Positions 8,757-17,202 of a stretch of DNA of 64,000 bases are shown piece by piece. The translations under genes and the position numbers were made by a program. The stretch's first letter is position 1; every line of letters begins with the position of its first letter. Source of the DNA: Spirosoma profusum (GTDB taxonomy: Bacteria; Bacteroidota; Bacteroidia; Cytophagales; Spirosomataceae); the NCBI RefSeq assembly GCF_014699005.1, contig NZ_JACWZY010000003.1, positions 62,001-126,000 of the forward strand, written 5' to 3'. A model generated the notes under the pieces. The model was given only the letters and a program-made list of their open reading frames with translations. It was not told the origin of the DNA and did not search any database.

Positions 8757-9963
8757 TTATCTCAAATGTTAAATTTAAAATTGTCACAGAAAGCACCAAG
8801 AATCTCGCGTAGCAAAATTGGAGCAGTACACACGAACACAGTTCTTTTATCTCCTTTTTTGTTTTCAAGGATTTCAACAAATCTAAAAGTTTCTATCTTG
8901 TCGTCTGTTAATGACCTGTAAAAGAAGGTAAACGAAATGTAAAAGCTGCTTTTACATATTGCTGTGGACTTTTTGCCCCTAAGCAGGTGGGCATATTGAA
9001 TAAATAGGTTGCCTATACAACGATCTCGCGAAAACGCTCCTTTTTGTAAGTTACTGATAATCAAGACAGATGGGCGTTGGGTTTCCTTAGAGTAATTCTA
9101 TGTCCATTTACTAAAATAACCCCACTTTGGACTGTGAGAGTTTAAATGTGATCCTGACACATAATTAACCCCCGCGTTATGGACTCCGAACCACCCCCTT
9201 TCAGCGAACAGGTCATTTTTGACTTAGTACACCCGCGCGGCCGTTAGCGCATAGCATGGTACTAAATGCCACCATAAGTGGCATTCTACGTACGGGCACT
9301 ATAGGACATGGATATACTATTTTTATCGTAATCCTAGATGTTGGTACGCAAAGTTCCGTACAGATAACAAAGTTTATTGATTGTTATAGACAGAGTGCCG
9401 GTAGGTGAACGCTTGAACGTAAAATCCTGCTTTCAGCAAACGGTGCGTTTCTACGCTAAAGGGTGTAACGAATCGTTACATACCTCACTGCCCATATTCT
9501 TTACACCCAGGTACGCAAAACTCCGTACACGAAGGGTAGTGAAACTCCCAACCCCTGCCCGATGTAAGCAACATTGATTACACAGATGTACCATTAAACT
9601 AGTACATAAATTGTCGTACAAATACGCCTAAGTAGGCTTATTCGTTCACTGTGGGGAGAGTGCCCGTAGGGGATAGTTATACCTTAGATCGCGGCTGCCC
9701 TTGTCAACTCGCTTCCGACTTTCCGCCCAGGCTTTTTGTAACAGTTGTTTATGCAGGTCCTTATCTCTGGGTACAAACAAGCGCGTGCGGTGTTGCAGTC
9801 GTAGGGATTTTGCCTCCAGTAATCGCTATCCGAAGTGTCAGGAATCGATTTGTAAGTAAGCGTACTCCTTGGCTATATAAGTAAGGATTTACTAATAGTG
9901 CTAATTGTGAAACAGGCCCGAAAGGGGTAGCTCATGTTCGCCAAACCAAAAACAAGATACCCC
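8757..9963. other. Gene-poor 1.2 kb with iteron-like repeats
   Basis: No protein in any frame looks real. The stretch holds a small stem-loop (ATGCCACCATAAGTGGCAT near 9267-9287), three related GTACG..CGTAC elements (9343-9362, 9510-9529 and a weaker one near 9601-9620), and a repeated phrase near 9391 and 9658 (AGAGTGCCGGTAGGTGAAC against AGAGTGCCCGTAGGGGATAG). It looks like the non-coding control region of a plasmid or other mobile element, but no replication gene adjoins it. Confidence 0.4.
9343..9620. repeat. Iteron-like spaced repeats
   Basis: Two 20-base elements, GGTACGCAAAGTTCCGTACA and GGTACGCAAAACTCCGTACA, match in 18 positions. A third, near 9601-9620, keeps the GTAC...TCGTACA ends. 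Each has short inverted ends (GTACG/CGTAC), typical of a protein-binding site. Spacing is irregular (about 167 and 91 bases), which is unlike a tight plasmid iteron array. Confidence 0.4.
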
Positions 9964-10892
9964 ATGAACGAGTCACTCAAACTTACACTCCAAGAAGGTA
10001 AATTAGACGATATATTGACGGTAATCTTTTTCTACATCGATGAATTCTACCAGCAAGTCGCTCATTTTGTAGACCGTAGCGGCACTAAGCCTACGTTTTC
10101 TGACAGTGAGGTCATCACTCTAACTTTAGTCAATCAGATGGTCATCGACTCGGAAACTGCTTGGTATAGATTTGTCAAACGCAATTACAAACCCCTGTTC
10201 CCCAAGCTTATTGAACCTTCCCGCTATCATCAGCGCAGCAAGAGTCTATTCAAACTCACCAACCTGATTCGCCAACTGCTCCTGCTGCATCTGGATGTTC
10301 ATTAGCAACAATGGCACCTGATGGACAGCCTACCGGTGCCGGTTTGTGGCTATACCCGCCCTGGACGAACTCATCAGTTTGCCGCTGAGTTTGGCATCCC
10401 TCACGATTCACTCTACGGCTATTGTGCGGCTAAAAAACTGATTTTTTATGGGTTTCGACTCCATCTGATGGTCACCCCGAAGGCATTATTACCCACTTCG
10501 TACTAGCCCCAGGGAGTCATCATGATGTAACAGTTGCCTCCGAATTACTGGAGTCCTATCGAGCCAACATTGTTGTGGGGGCTGACTAGGGGTATACAGG
10601 CTTGGCTAAACGCCTTTGCCATCCCCTGGACTATCAGTTAATCGTGTCGAGCAAATCGAATCAGTCTCCCAATACAGCCCTTGAAAAGGCGTATCTATCT
10701 CGTTTTCGCCAATTGATTGAGACGACCAATGCTCAACTTAGTGAGCAGTTCAACCTGCCATACACCCGGGCTAAATCAGCTTGGGGGTTAATGAGTCGAC
10801 TCATCCATAAATTGACAGCTCACACGCTAGCCATTTATCTTAACTCGATGGCGGATAGACCATTATTAGTCATCAAATCAATTACCTTTTAA
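9964..10892 (+). pseudogene. IS982-family transposase, inactivated
   Basis: Joined across frames it reads as an IS982-type transposase: MNESLKLTLQEGKLDDILT, then FSDSEVITLTLV, MDSLPVPVCGYTRPGRTHQF with the first catalytic Asp, YGYCAAKKLIFYGFRLHLMV, the second Asp in GAD followed by GYTG, and the Glu region IETTNAQLSEQF. It is broken by a TAG at 10303-10305, a one-base loss near 10480 (TPEGIITHFVLAPG is recovered in the shifted frame) and a second TAG near 10588, where relatives have lysine. No full set of terminal repeats was found. It cannot make an active enzyme. Confidence 0.8.
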
Positions 10893-10992
10893 CTAGCACT
10901 ATTGGTAATTATATACCTACCTAAATATATAAAATCCGGCGCCAAATACAGACCCGAAGGATTGCAAAGGAACCGGATTACTCAATCTCCCA

Positions 10993-11939
10993 CTACTTTA
11001 ACTCAGGCAGCACAAACAGCTTTTTTGCGAAGTTGTACAGGGTTTCAATATGCCCGTCTTCCCAATGATGGTCAGGTAATTGCGCTCACCTTTGCCGGGC
11101 GCATGAGCGTATACGTTGAAGCCGTTGCGAAGGTCGAATTGTCCATACAGATACTTCCAGATTTCGTGCTCAGTCTGGCGCTCGGCGGCTGCGTAACTGT
11201 TGACCATGCGAATCAACAAACCGCGTGTAGTGGGTGCCGCTGGCTCCTCTGTAGTGGGCTCAGCATCAACCAGCGCAAGGTCGAGTGCCTGATAGGTCCG
11301 GGTAAAGAAACCTAAAAGCGTATTTACCCGCTGTTCTACCAGTGATGATGCAGGCTCGGTGCTCTGAGGGGCTGCAACTGGCTCCTGTTGAGCTTTGCGC
11401 TGGCGTTCCTCCTCCTCTGACTTTTTGCGGTTTTCCTCCTCCAGCAATGCCTGAGCCTCTTTTAGCAGCCGCTGGCCAGGAGTGAGGTTTTCAGTTTCGT
11501 CTGCCGGCACTTCGGTTGCCTTCGGAGTTTTGTAAGAACTTACCAGACGGTAGCCGTTTTGCTGGAGTTGGGGAGTTGAGATAGGCTGCTCCTGCTCAAC
11601 TTCTAACTGTGTCCTACCCTCGCTAACGCCCGAAAGCCCGTCGCGCCTGATCTTTATGCTGCTGGTATTCCTTAATCCATACATCCATCTGGGGTGTAGT
11701 GATAGCCGAAATGTCTTTTACCAGCCGATAGGCTCCAGGCGAGTTCGATACTGTTTGTATTTGAGATTATCCGATTGATTAACATCAACAGGACGCGGCT
11801 AACAATTGCGGGCGTTGTGTTGGTTGCCTTACATACCGAATCACCGCGTAAAGTTGACGGTTTCGTTTAATGGCAGGTTTGCTTTAATCCACTCCAGTAC
11901 GAGCCGTATTGCCTGTTTACGGCTACTGATTGCTTCCAT
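10993..11939 (-). pseudogene. Unrecognised mobile-element gene, frameshifted
   Basis: It begins at ATG 11939 (MEAISSRKQAIRLVLEWIK) and shifts frame and meets stops between about 11845 and 11640 (SPGAYRLVKDISAITTPQMD and MDVWIKEYQQHKDQARRAF are readable). A long clean segment follows from about 11630, with a Glu/Lys-rich coiled coil (LLKEAQALLEEENRKKSEEE) and a C-terminal domain (IWKYLYGQFDLRNGFNVYAH). A last one-base loss near 11055 hides the probable true ending, HIETLYNFAKKLFVLPELK and stop at 10993. I cannot name the family. The style and place beside the next gene suggest a plasmid or conjugative-element protein. Confidence 0.55.
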
Positions 11940-12037
11940 TGCTATAATTGATTTTGAGTTGTGAGAGTTGATTTAGAAAGTAGTGAAACCAGAAATAGCG
12001 GTATCACTACAGCGGGCGCGCGCATATATGCCGATTG

Positions 12038-13391
12038 TTATTCATTGGCTGGCTCCTCAGCGGTTGATTCTTCGGCTGGCAGGTCTTTGATTACGCTCTT
12101 ACGCATATGCAGCATGTCCTTTCCCAGTTCTTCCGGCGTAAGAGTAGGGCGCTTCTCAAGGGCAATCCTCTTGAACTGCAACATCAAATCACGATCTACA
12201 TCATCCAGCCCTTTTAAATAAGCTGCTTCGGTTTCGGCAGGTATTTGTTCGGCATCTTCAGCCTCGCTCGACTCATCTGCCTCCTCGTCAGACCTAACTG
12301 AGTAAGCGTTTATAAATTTCTCCTGCTTTTCACGGATCCGGTCTTAAGCCCCTATATACCATCGGACGTAAGAGTCCGGGCTTCGGGAGCGCAAATCAGC
12401 CCGATAGTTGGTATCGCCCAACTCGCTCACCTGACCCGAAAGAAAGTCCAGCACTTTTTTAAGTGTCTCGTACTCCTCGAAATCACAGGGAGCCTCGTCG
12501 GTTTCGTCATTACAAATCCTCTTTAATGCATCCTTTAATTTTTCGTCTCTGGCAGATCGCAGAGCGTCGGTTACTAAGTCAAATTCCGAGCTGTCACGTA
12601 GGGCGTTTATGCCGAGGTAGAGGGTAGTCGTGTTATCCGCTTTCGGTCAGGCACTACCCGGTCAACCCCGCCGGGAGTTGGAAGGTTGATGTGTTTAGAC
12701 AGATCCTCCAATTTACTGATGATCCTATTTTGTCGGTCGATGAGGGTATCTTTAAGCGTAGCCGACTCCTGAAGTTCCTTAATAAGCCGCTCCTGTATAC
12801 TTTCCTAACGCTGGTAGTTATTAATAACCTTCGTTTGAAGCAGTGACATATTCTAAAGTGTGCGTACCCACTGCTGTAGGTGCTCCACCTCCGTATAGTT
12901 AAGCGGATTGTGCATATACACCTCGTAGGCTTCGGGCTGAAAAGCGTTTAGCTCAATATCTGCTGGCTCTACTACGGATTGATCGGGAAGTGGTCCCATT
13001 GCTTTTCGACTCCCCACTCAATCATTTTAGAATGGCAAATTTCCAGTGCTCTGTAGGCGGCATCAACTTTAACGTCACGCTGGAGAAACAGGGTTGCATC
13101 ATCGTAAGCTCTGAAAACATCCCGTATCGCTTTTTGTAAACCGGCGTAGTGTTCTGGCTTGCTGAATGACCGGGTGAAGAATCCCGGCAGATTAACGCTG
13201 ATGAATTGACCGTCGAGCCCCAGCTCTGGATCCAGTGTAGTGTGTGGATTTTTAGGGCTGGGTACGTCGGGCACAAGGCGCTCCTGTTCCTGGGGTGTCT
13301 CCTCTGTTGGCTGATCGGCCAAGGTTGCCGTATGTGGCGTGGTTTCGCCGTTGGGCTCGGTGTTTGAGCCATTTGTGCTGGGTGGGTGCAT
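12038..13391 (-). pseudogene. Unrecognised long gene broken by frameshifts and stops
   Basis: It starts at ATG 13391 (MHPPSTNGSNTEPNGE) with a Pro/Thr/Glu-rich N-terminus, then a folded part (ISVNLPGFFTRSFSKPEHYA). A frameshift near 12980, TAG codons near 12868 and 12813, another shift near 12640 and a TAA near 12345 break it. The rest is still clearly protein-like: QPEAYEVYMHNPLNYTEVEH, LIDRQNRIISKLEDLSKHIN, ALRDSSEFDLVTDALRSARD and RDLMLQFKRIALEKRPTLTP. It ends in ESTAEEPANE at 12038. Acidic, helix-rich and about 450 codons in all, it is not assignable. The next gene downstream starts 99 bases on, in the same direction. Confidence 0.55.
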
Positions 13392-13696
13392 GGTCTACCC
13401 CTTCCCCGTAACTTTGTGCGGTCATCGTTTTAATGAAAATTAAAATGGTTGATACTTGGGCCCCTCACGTGCTTTCCTAGGGCGATTGTGAGGGAGTTTA
13501 CTGTGTTAAAGGGGGCTTAGTTCGACCGGGCAACATTGCTGGTACTATACGGCTTTCTTATATTTCTCCTTATTGTTAAGCAAGTATATTAGGTTTATAC
13601 ATATGAAGCAATATGTAGCAATATAAATATTTCATAAAAGGGTATGCGCTAGCTTAGCATATCCTATCTCAATGATAATTTCTTATTTGAGCCCTT
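13392..13696. promoter_or_regulatory. Spacer with two tandem AGCAATAT boxes
   Basis: Upstream of the broken gene that starts at 13391 the box AGCAATAT occurs at 13607-13614 and 13617-13624, exactly one helical turn (10 bases) apart. The same box occurs three times in front of the ribbon-helix-helix gene to the right. Binding by that repressor is an inference. Confidence 0.45.
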
Positions 13697-13873
13697 TTAT
13701 ACGATTCTGGAAATCGCTCTCTGCACCGCTTTACGGTTATCATATAGATACTCTACCGCCCTTATAATTACTTCAGTATCATTCTTGCTCAAGAGCGTCC
13801 CAATCTCTTTTATTTGATCACTGGTGGTCTTAGGGAAACGAAATGTCCGGGCTTTTACTTCACTGTCTGCCAT
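13697..13873 (-). CDS. Ribbon-helix-helix DNA-binding protein (58 residues)
   Basis: A short gene reads from ATG 13873 to TAA 13697. The product has the Arc/MetJ/CopG pattern: a short basic beta strand (VKARTFRFPK, residues 6-15), helix 1 (DQIKEIGTLLSK) and helix 2 (TEVIIRAVEYLYDN), with the usual polar turn SKND between them. Such proteins bind operators as dimers and often repress their own gene in plasmid copy control, partition or toxin-antitoxin modules. Three AGCAATAT boxes lie directly upstream. No toxin gene adjoins it. Confidence 0.7.
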   Translation of the reverse strand: MADSEVKARTFRFPKTTSDQIKEIGTLLSKNDTEVIIRAVEYLYDNRKAVQRAISRIV

Positions 13874-13879
13874 AGTTGT

Positions 13880-13946
13880 ATATTGCTTTAGTCAAATATA
13901 AGTATAAATACATACAGAGCAATATAGACTATTATTAGATATTGCT
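13880..13946. promoter_or_regulatory. Candidate operator: three AGCAATAT boxes before the RHH gene
   Basis: The box is present at 13880-13887 (minus strand), 13918-13925 (plus) and 13939-13946 (minus). The last two form an inverted pair separated by 13 bases. They cover the region where the promoter of the RHH gene should be, as expected for self-repression. Confidence 0.5.
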
Positions 13947-13980
13947 CTAGTGCAGTTATTATCCTTATATTTGGACATAG

Positions 13981-14010
13981 AAAAAGCCACACCTGGCAAG
14001 ATGTGGCTAA
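13981..14010 (-). terminator. Rho-independent terminator of the small secreted-protein gene
   Basis: Read leftwards, AGCCACATCTTGCCAGGTGTGGCT forms a stem with AGCCACA and TGTGGCT arms followed by TTTTTC. It sits 64 bases after the stop at 14074. Confidence 0.75.
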
Positions 14011-14073
14011 TTAACGGGATTGAGTATATGAGAGAAACCACTCTACGATGTCTCTAACAGTTGTTCCCTACAA

Positions 14074-14427
14074 TCAGTTATAAATAGGTTTCTCTTCGGC
14101 CTTAACTGACTTATTGACTTGCTCATAAGCACTAGTTTTGGTAGCAGATAACTCTTTTTGGGCTGATGATTTCTTATTATCAGCAGCTATGGGCTGGCTT
14201 ACGCTAATAAAATTCCAATGCATGGCATCTGCAGAGTGATTTTTACCTTTCTGCACCTCGCTGGTGTGAAGTTCACTTCTTCGTACTTCTTCACTTAACT
14301 GGTTGGCCTCCCGGCTAGCTTCTAGTTCACTTTGTGGCTGAATGCTATTAGTTTGAGCTAAAGAGGGTGTCGAATCTAAAGCGGCTGCTACTAAAAATAA
14401 TACAAAAGTGCTTAACTGTAATTTCAT
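14074..14427 (-). CDS. Small secreted protein of unknown function
   Basis: The start at ATG 14427 is chosen because GGAGG lies eight bases upstream; an earlier in-frame ATG at 14442 would overlap that site. The 117-residue product has a clear signal peptide (MKLQLSTFVLFLVAAALDST, cleaved after PSLAQ) and then a polar, Ser/Glu/Lys-rich chain with no hydrophobic core, probably disordered, ending KAEEKPIYN. No family is recognised. It stands alone, with its own terminator downstream. Function is unknown. Confidence 0.6.
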   Translation of the reverse strand: MKLQLSTFVLFLVAAALDSTPSLAQTNSIQPQSELEASREANQLSEEVRRSELHTSEVQKGKNHSADAMHWNFISVSQPIAADNKKSSAQKELSATKTSAYEQVNKSVKAEEKPIYN

Positions 14428-14442
14428 AACAATATCCTCCAT

Positions 14443-14870
14443 TAGAGGTAGGATATATAGGAAACAAGGAGTTTGTGGAAATAGTTACAATAATCTGACA
14501 ATTAATGTTTTAGCTTGATATGAATTTACAGCCTATAGTTTAATGCCCCAACATAGTATCTTTATATAAATTCTAAATTGCCTGTTATTCTTTAATGAGA
14601 AATATTAAAAAAGTATAAATATTTTATTTTAAGATGCATAATTGCTTGCGCTCACAAGGGCGGCCATCATCGTTTGTCTTAAGCAAAAAAAACTGCCTCA
14701 AGGGGGCATTTTTTTGATTCTATTTGATTCTGTGCGAGTAGATAACAGATTACACTGAGTAATGTTCTAGTTTGTCCGCTGCTAGGGTTGGAATTATAAA
14801 AAAGCGTTTGTCACTCAAATGAGTTGATCTACTACAGGCTAGGCTATTTACTTAGTTAACCATAGCCAAC
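14443..14870. other. AT-rich spacer with a terminator-like hairpin
   Basis: This is low-GC DNA with no gene. Around 14686-14715 an A-run, a stem (TGCC and GGCA arms around TCAAGGG) and a T-run make a hairpin that could terminate transcription in either direction. Confidence 0.45.
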
Positions 14871-15416
14871 ATGCCCAGTAAGATGAACCCTTCAATCCAA
14901 CTTTGGACGAAAAGTCAGTTAAGTTCAAACCTGAACAAAATCGAGCAATACCTCCACAATGCCTGTTTTAAACGGCAGGCAAGTTTCTCCACCTTAACCC
15001 AATCGCTGTTTATCGAACTGATCCGGCTGGAAAATGAATTGCTCCATCAGTCTGAGCTGACCGGTAAACGGATTGAGTTTTTGGATGAGGTGGGTACTAA
15101 CGGCCGAATCGAAGACATAACCAGTCTGATTCACAACATGAGTCAATCCGTCCATGACTTCGATAAAAACGCAGAAATGGCTAGCTCAAAGGAGGAGAAA
15201 ATTATTACCCCTCACATCAATCACTTTTATGGAGCGGGGGTAGGCTACTTCGCCAATGGCTTGTTTTTTACCTGTGATCATGAAGATGAATTAGCCTTTT
15301 TTGTGGACCGTAATCGAATTTTCTTTTATAGGCATATGGTACGGGCCTATGAGGAGGCGAAGGGCTATCTGCAAAGCTTATTTCCTGAGGAGGCTGGAGG
15401 GCCTAGGGACAAGTGA
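14871..15416 (+). CDS. Hypothetical protein, 181 residues
   Basis: The frame is intact and unidentified. The N-terminal half is helical and polar (LSSNLNKIEQYLHNACFKRQ, then FIELIRLENELLHQSEL); the C-terminal half has YGAGVGYFANGLFFTCDHED and a final helix RAYEEAKGYLQSLFPEEAG. There is no signal peptide and no membrane helix, so it is probably cytoplasmic. Codon use and the absence of frameshifts suggest a real gene, unlike what follows it. No function can be assigned. Confidence 0.5.
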   Translation: MPSKMNPSIQLWTKSQLSSNLNKIEQYLHNACFKRQASFSTLTQSLFIELIRLENELLHQSELTGKRIEFLDEVGTNGRIEDITSLIHNMSQSVHDFDKNAEMASSKEEKIITPHINHFYGAGVGYFANGLFFTCDHEDELAFFVDRNRIFFYRHMVRAYEEAKGYLQSLFPEEAGGPRDK

Positions 15417-15614
15417 AATTTGTTTTATCCGAGTACTGATCAAGTGGCCCTGTTTCTATTCAACGGTGATTAAAAACAAGGCTGCCCCGAACAGCTATCC
15501 TGTTCTGATCGATCTGGAAAACGTCATGTTCCTCTATACCGCTAATGAGGGTATCACTTCCAGGTTGACCAGGCGATAGGCTAGCGGGCTCAGGTGGTCA
15601 ATGTTCTTTTCAAT

Positions 15615-16288
15615 TAAGCATGGCCATTAGCCTCTTGGCTGCACTTTTCCTGGTGGAGCCTGCTTCCCTGTTACTTACTTTTGGATTTGTGTAGCTACTG
15701 GGCTCACCGGATATCCCATGAGTCCCGTTTTTGGTGAGCGACTCGTGTGGTGCAACACTACAATCTGACAGTTTCTTTCCGCCTGAGCTGGATACAGAAT
15801 CTAAAGGTAATTTTTTTTCTGCCGGTAGCTTTGCTGGGCTTTCATCCAATCATTTTTTTACGACTAATCAACTGGCGGTTCTGTTTCAGTTCTGGGTGCA
15901 CACCGAAAATATCCGCCGATTACCAGCCTGGATTGAGTTTGTCTTTACCACCCCATCCAACCACCGGGTCCATTATGGCTCCCAACCCAAGTACATTGAT
16001 TAAAACTTTGGTGCTACGTTCATTTTTTGGGACCGTCTGTTTGGTACCTATCAGCCGGAAGAGGAGCCACCCATTTACGGCTTGACAACGAATATTGATC
16101 AAAAGGCTAATCCGCTAGTAATCAATTTCCACGAGGTAGGTGCGTGCTATACTAGAAGATGTGAAAATTGCCAAAAGTTGGCGACAGAAGTGGTTTTACC
16201 TTTTTGGTAATCCTATTAAGGTGGATCGCCAGAAAAAGCTGGCGGCTCAGAAACGAACTGAGAAAGCATTGTCCATAAATTCGTAAAT
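15615..16288 (+). pseudogene. Sterol desaturase/fatty acid hydroxylase family gene, decayed
   Basis: Reading across frames recovers the family's order of motifs: LLLDLCSYWAHRISHE (first histidine box, HRxxH), a TGA where a Trp or Gly would be, VVQHYNLTVSFRLSWIQN, IFFLPVALLGFHPIIF, then after a frameshift QFWVHTENIRRLPAWIEFVF and HRVHYGSQPKYID (the later histidine box). A TAA replaces a lysine near 16000, followed by NFGATFIFWDRLFGTYQPEE, and after another shift AILEDVKIAKSWRQKWFYLF to the stop at 16288. The 5' end is not recognisable before about 15615. It is a dead relic of a di-iron membrane enzyme. Confidence 0.75.
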
Positions 16289-16405
16289 CACACTCCCTCA
16301 ACACCTACCGGCGATCTCCATAAAAGAGAACGGGTGCGAAGTCGCCGAATATTATAGTAAAATATAGTATAAGCTGACCAGTAAAATAACCCGTACCTTT
16401 GGACA

Positions 16406-16591
16406 ATGAACGAACCAACTTACACCGCCATTCCCGACACCTCCGATAGTAACTACTGGGAATTCACTACGAGTGATCGCAGCACGACTTTTGTTCCTAA
16501 AGACAAAGAACTGCACCAGGAGCTAAAGCGTAAAGCTTGGGTCCTTATTCAGGCATCACTCAACAAGAAGAACAGGAAAGGCCACTACTAG
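16406..16591 (+). CDS. Small hypothetical protein, possibly leaderless
   Basis: It has 61 residues, MNEPTYTAIPDTSDSNYWEF to KKNRKGHY, charged and with no recognised domain. Four bases before its ATG ends TACCTTTG (16394-16401), a perfect match to the Bacteroidota -7 element TAnnTTTG, so a transcript could begin at or just next to the start codon. No clear -33 TTG is seen at the right distance, so both gene and promoter are tentative. Confidence 0.4.
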   Translation: MNEPTYTAIPDTSDSNYWEFTTSDRSTTFVPKDKELHQELKRKAWVLIQASLNKKNRKGHY

Positions 16592-16771
16592 CAGTTGTTC
16601 ACAACTGCCTGAGTCTTCATCAAGCTATCTTACAAGGTACTACATAGACGCAAAAATAGCCTCGCAGAGACGCGATCTGGTTAATACTTTACGACTTCCA
16701 GGGTTGAGCCCATAACGCATTAAACCGCGTTATAAAGCTCAAGTGGGATAATCACGTATATAACCCCGAAG

Positions 16772-17102
16772 CTAATAGACTTGAAGCTGGCGCAATAGCT
16801 GTCTAACTTCCACAGCCTTCCAAAAGCACCACCAGCTGTTTAGCAGCGGGCCGCTGCCAGCCTACGATCAGGATAGGGTCAACCTCTAGTTGCTTGCTTA
16901 GCCGCAGAAGATAGAGATGGCGTTGGCAGACTTTACATAGGGTGATAGCCGACAGGTACTGACTGCCGTTGTGAAAATATAGATGGGTATAATTGCCTTC
17001 GGCAAGCAGCCAGCTTACCTGGGGCTGACTATCGGGGAGGTGGGGCTTTAAGTGGGGTGTTGATTTCATAATTAAAGCAGGCACTGGTATCGGTGTTAGC
17101 AT
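16772..17102 (-). pseudogene. LytTR-type DNA-binding regulator with a C-terminal frameshift
   Basis: The segment VSWLLAEGNYTHLYFHNGSQ, then SAITLCKV, LYLLRLSKQLEVDPILIVGW and QLVVLLE matches a stand-alone LytTR domain, a ten-stranded DNA-binding fold that usually ends near the strand V-x-V-x-R. In the primary frame the protein stops at 16803 after EGCGS. One base of shift restores KAVEVRQLLRQLQVY, ending at 16772, which looks like the natural ending. Start is at 17102 or, by comparison with short LytTR proteins of about 110 residues, at ATG 17069. It was probably a regulator; it is now likely damaged, unless the shift is a sequencing error. Confidence 0.6.
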
Positions 17103-17202
17103 TGAGCTAAGGTTTCATGAGCCAGTATAGGTTGGCTGTGTACTGTAGGGCTTCAAAGAATAGGTTTCACTTTGTGTCTCTACAGTACACATATCTTAGG
17201 GA

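Noticed and set aside
10902..11315. A 137-codon rightward frame
   Set aside because: It lies opposite the coiled-coil and C-terminal part of the broken leftward gene and its translation is not protein-like.
9964..13391. Repeated TAG codons inside otherwise good frames, suggesting amber recoding
   Set aside because: The same genes also contain frameshifts and a TAA, and intact neighbours use TAG as a normal stop. General decay explains it better.
13697..13873. Antitoxin of a toxin-antitoxin pair
   Set aside because: No toxin-like frame adjoins the RHH gene on either side; the next genes are a large broken one and a secreted protein.
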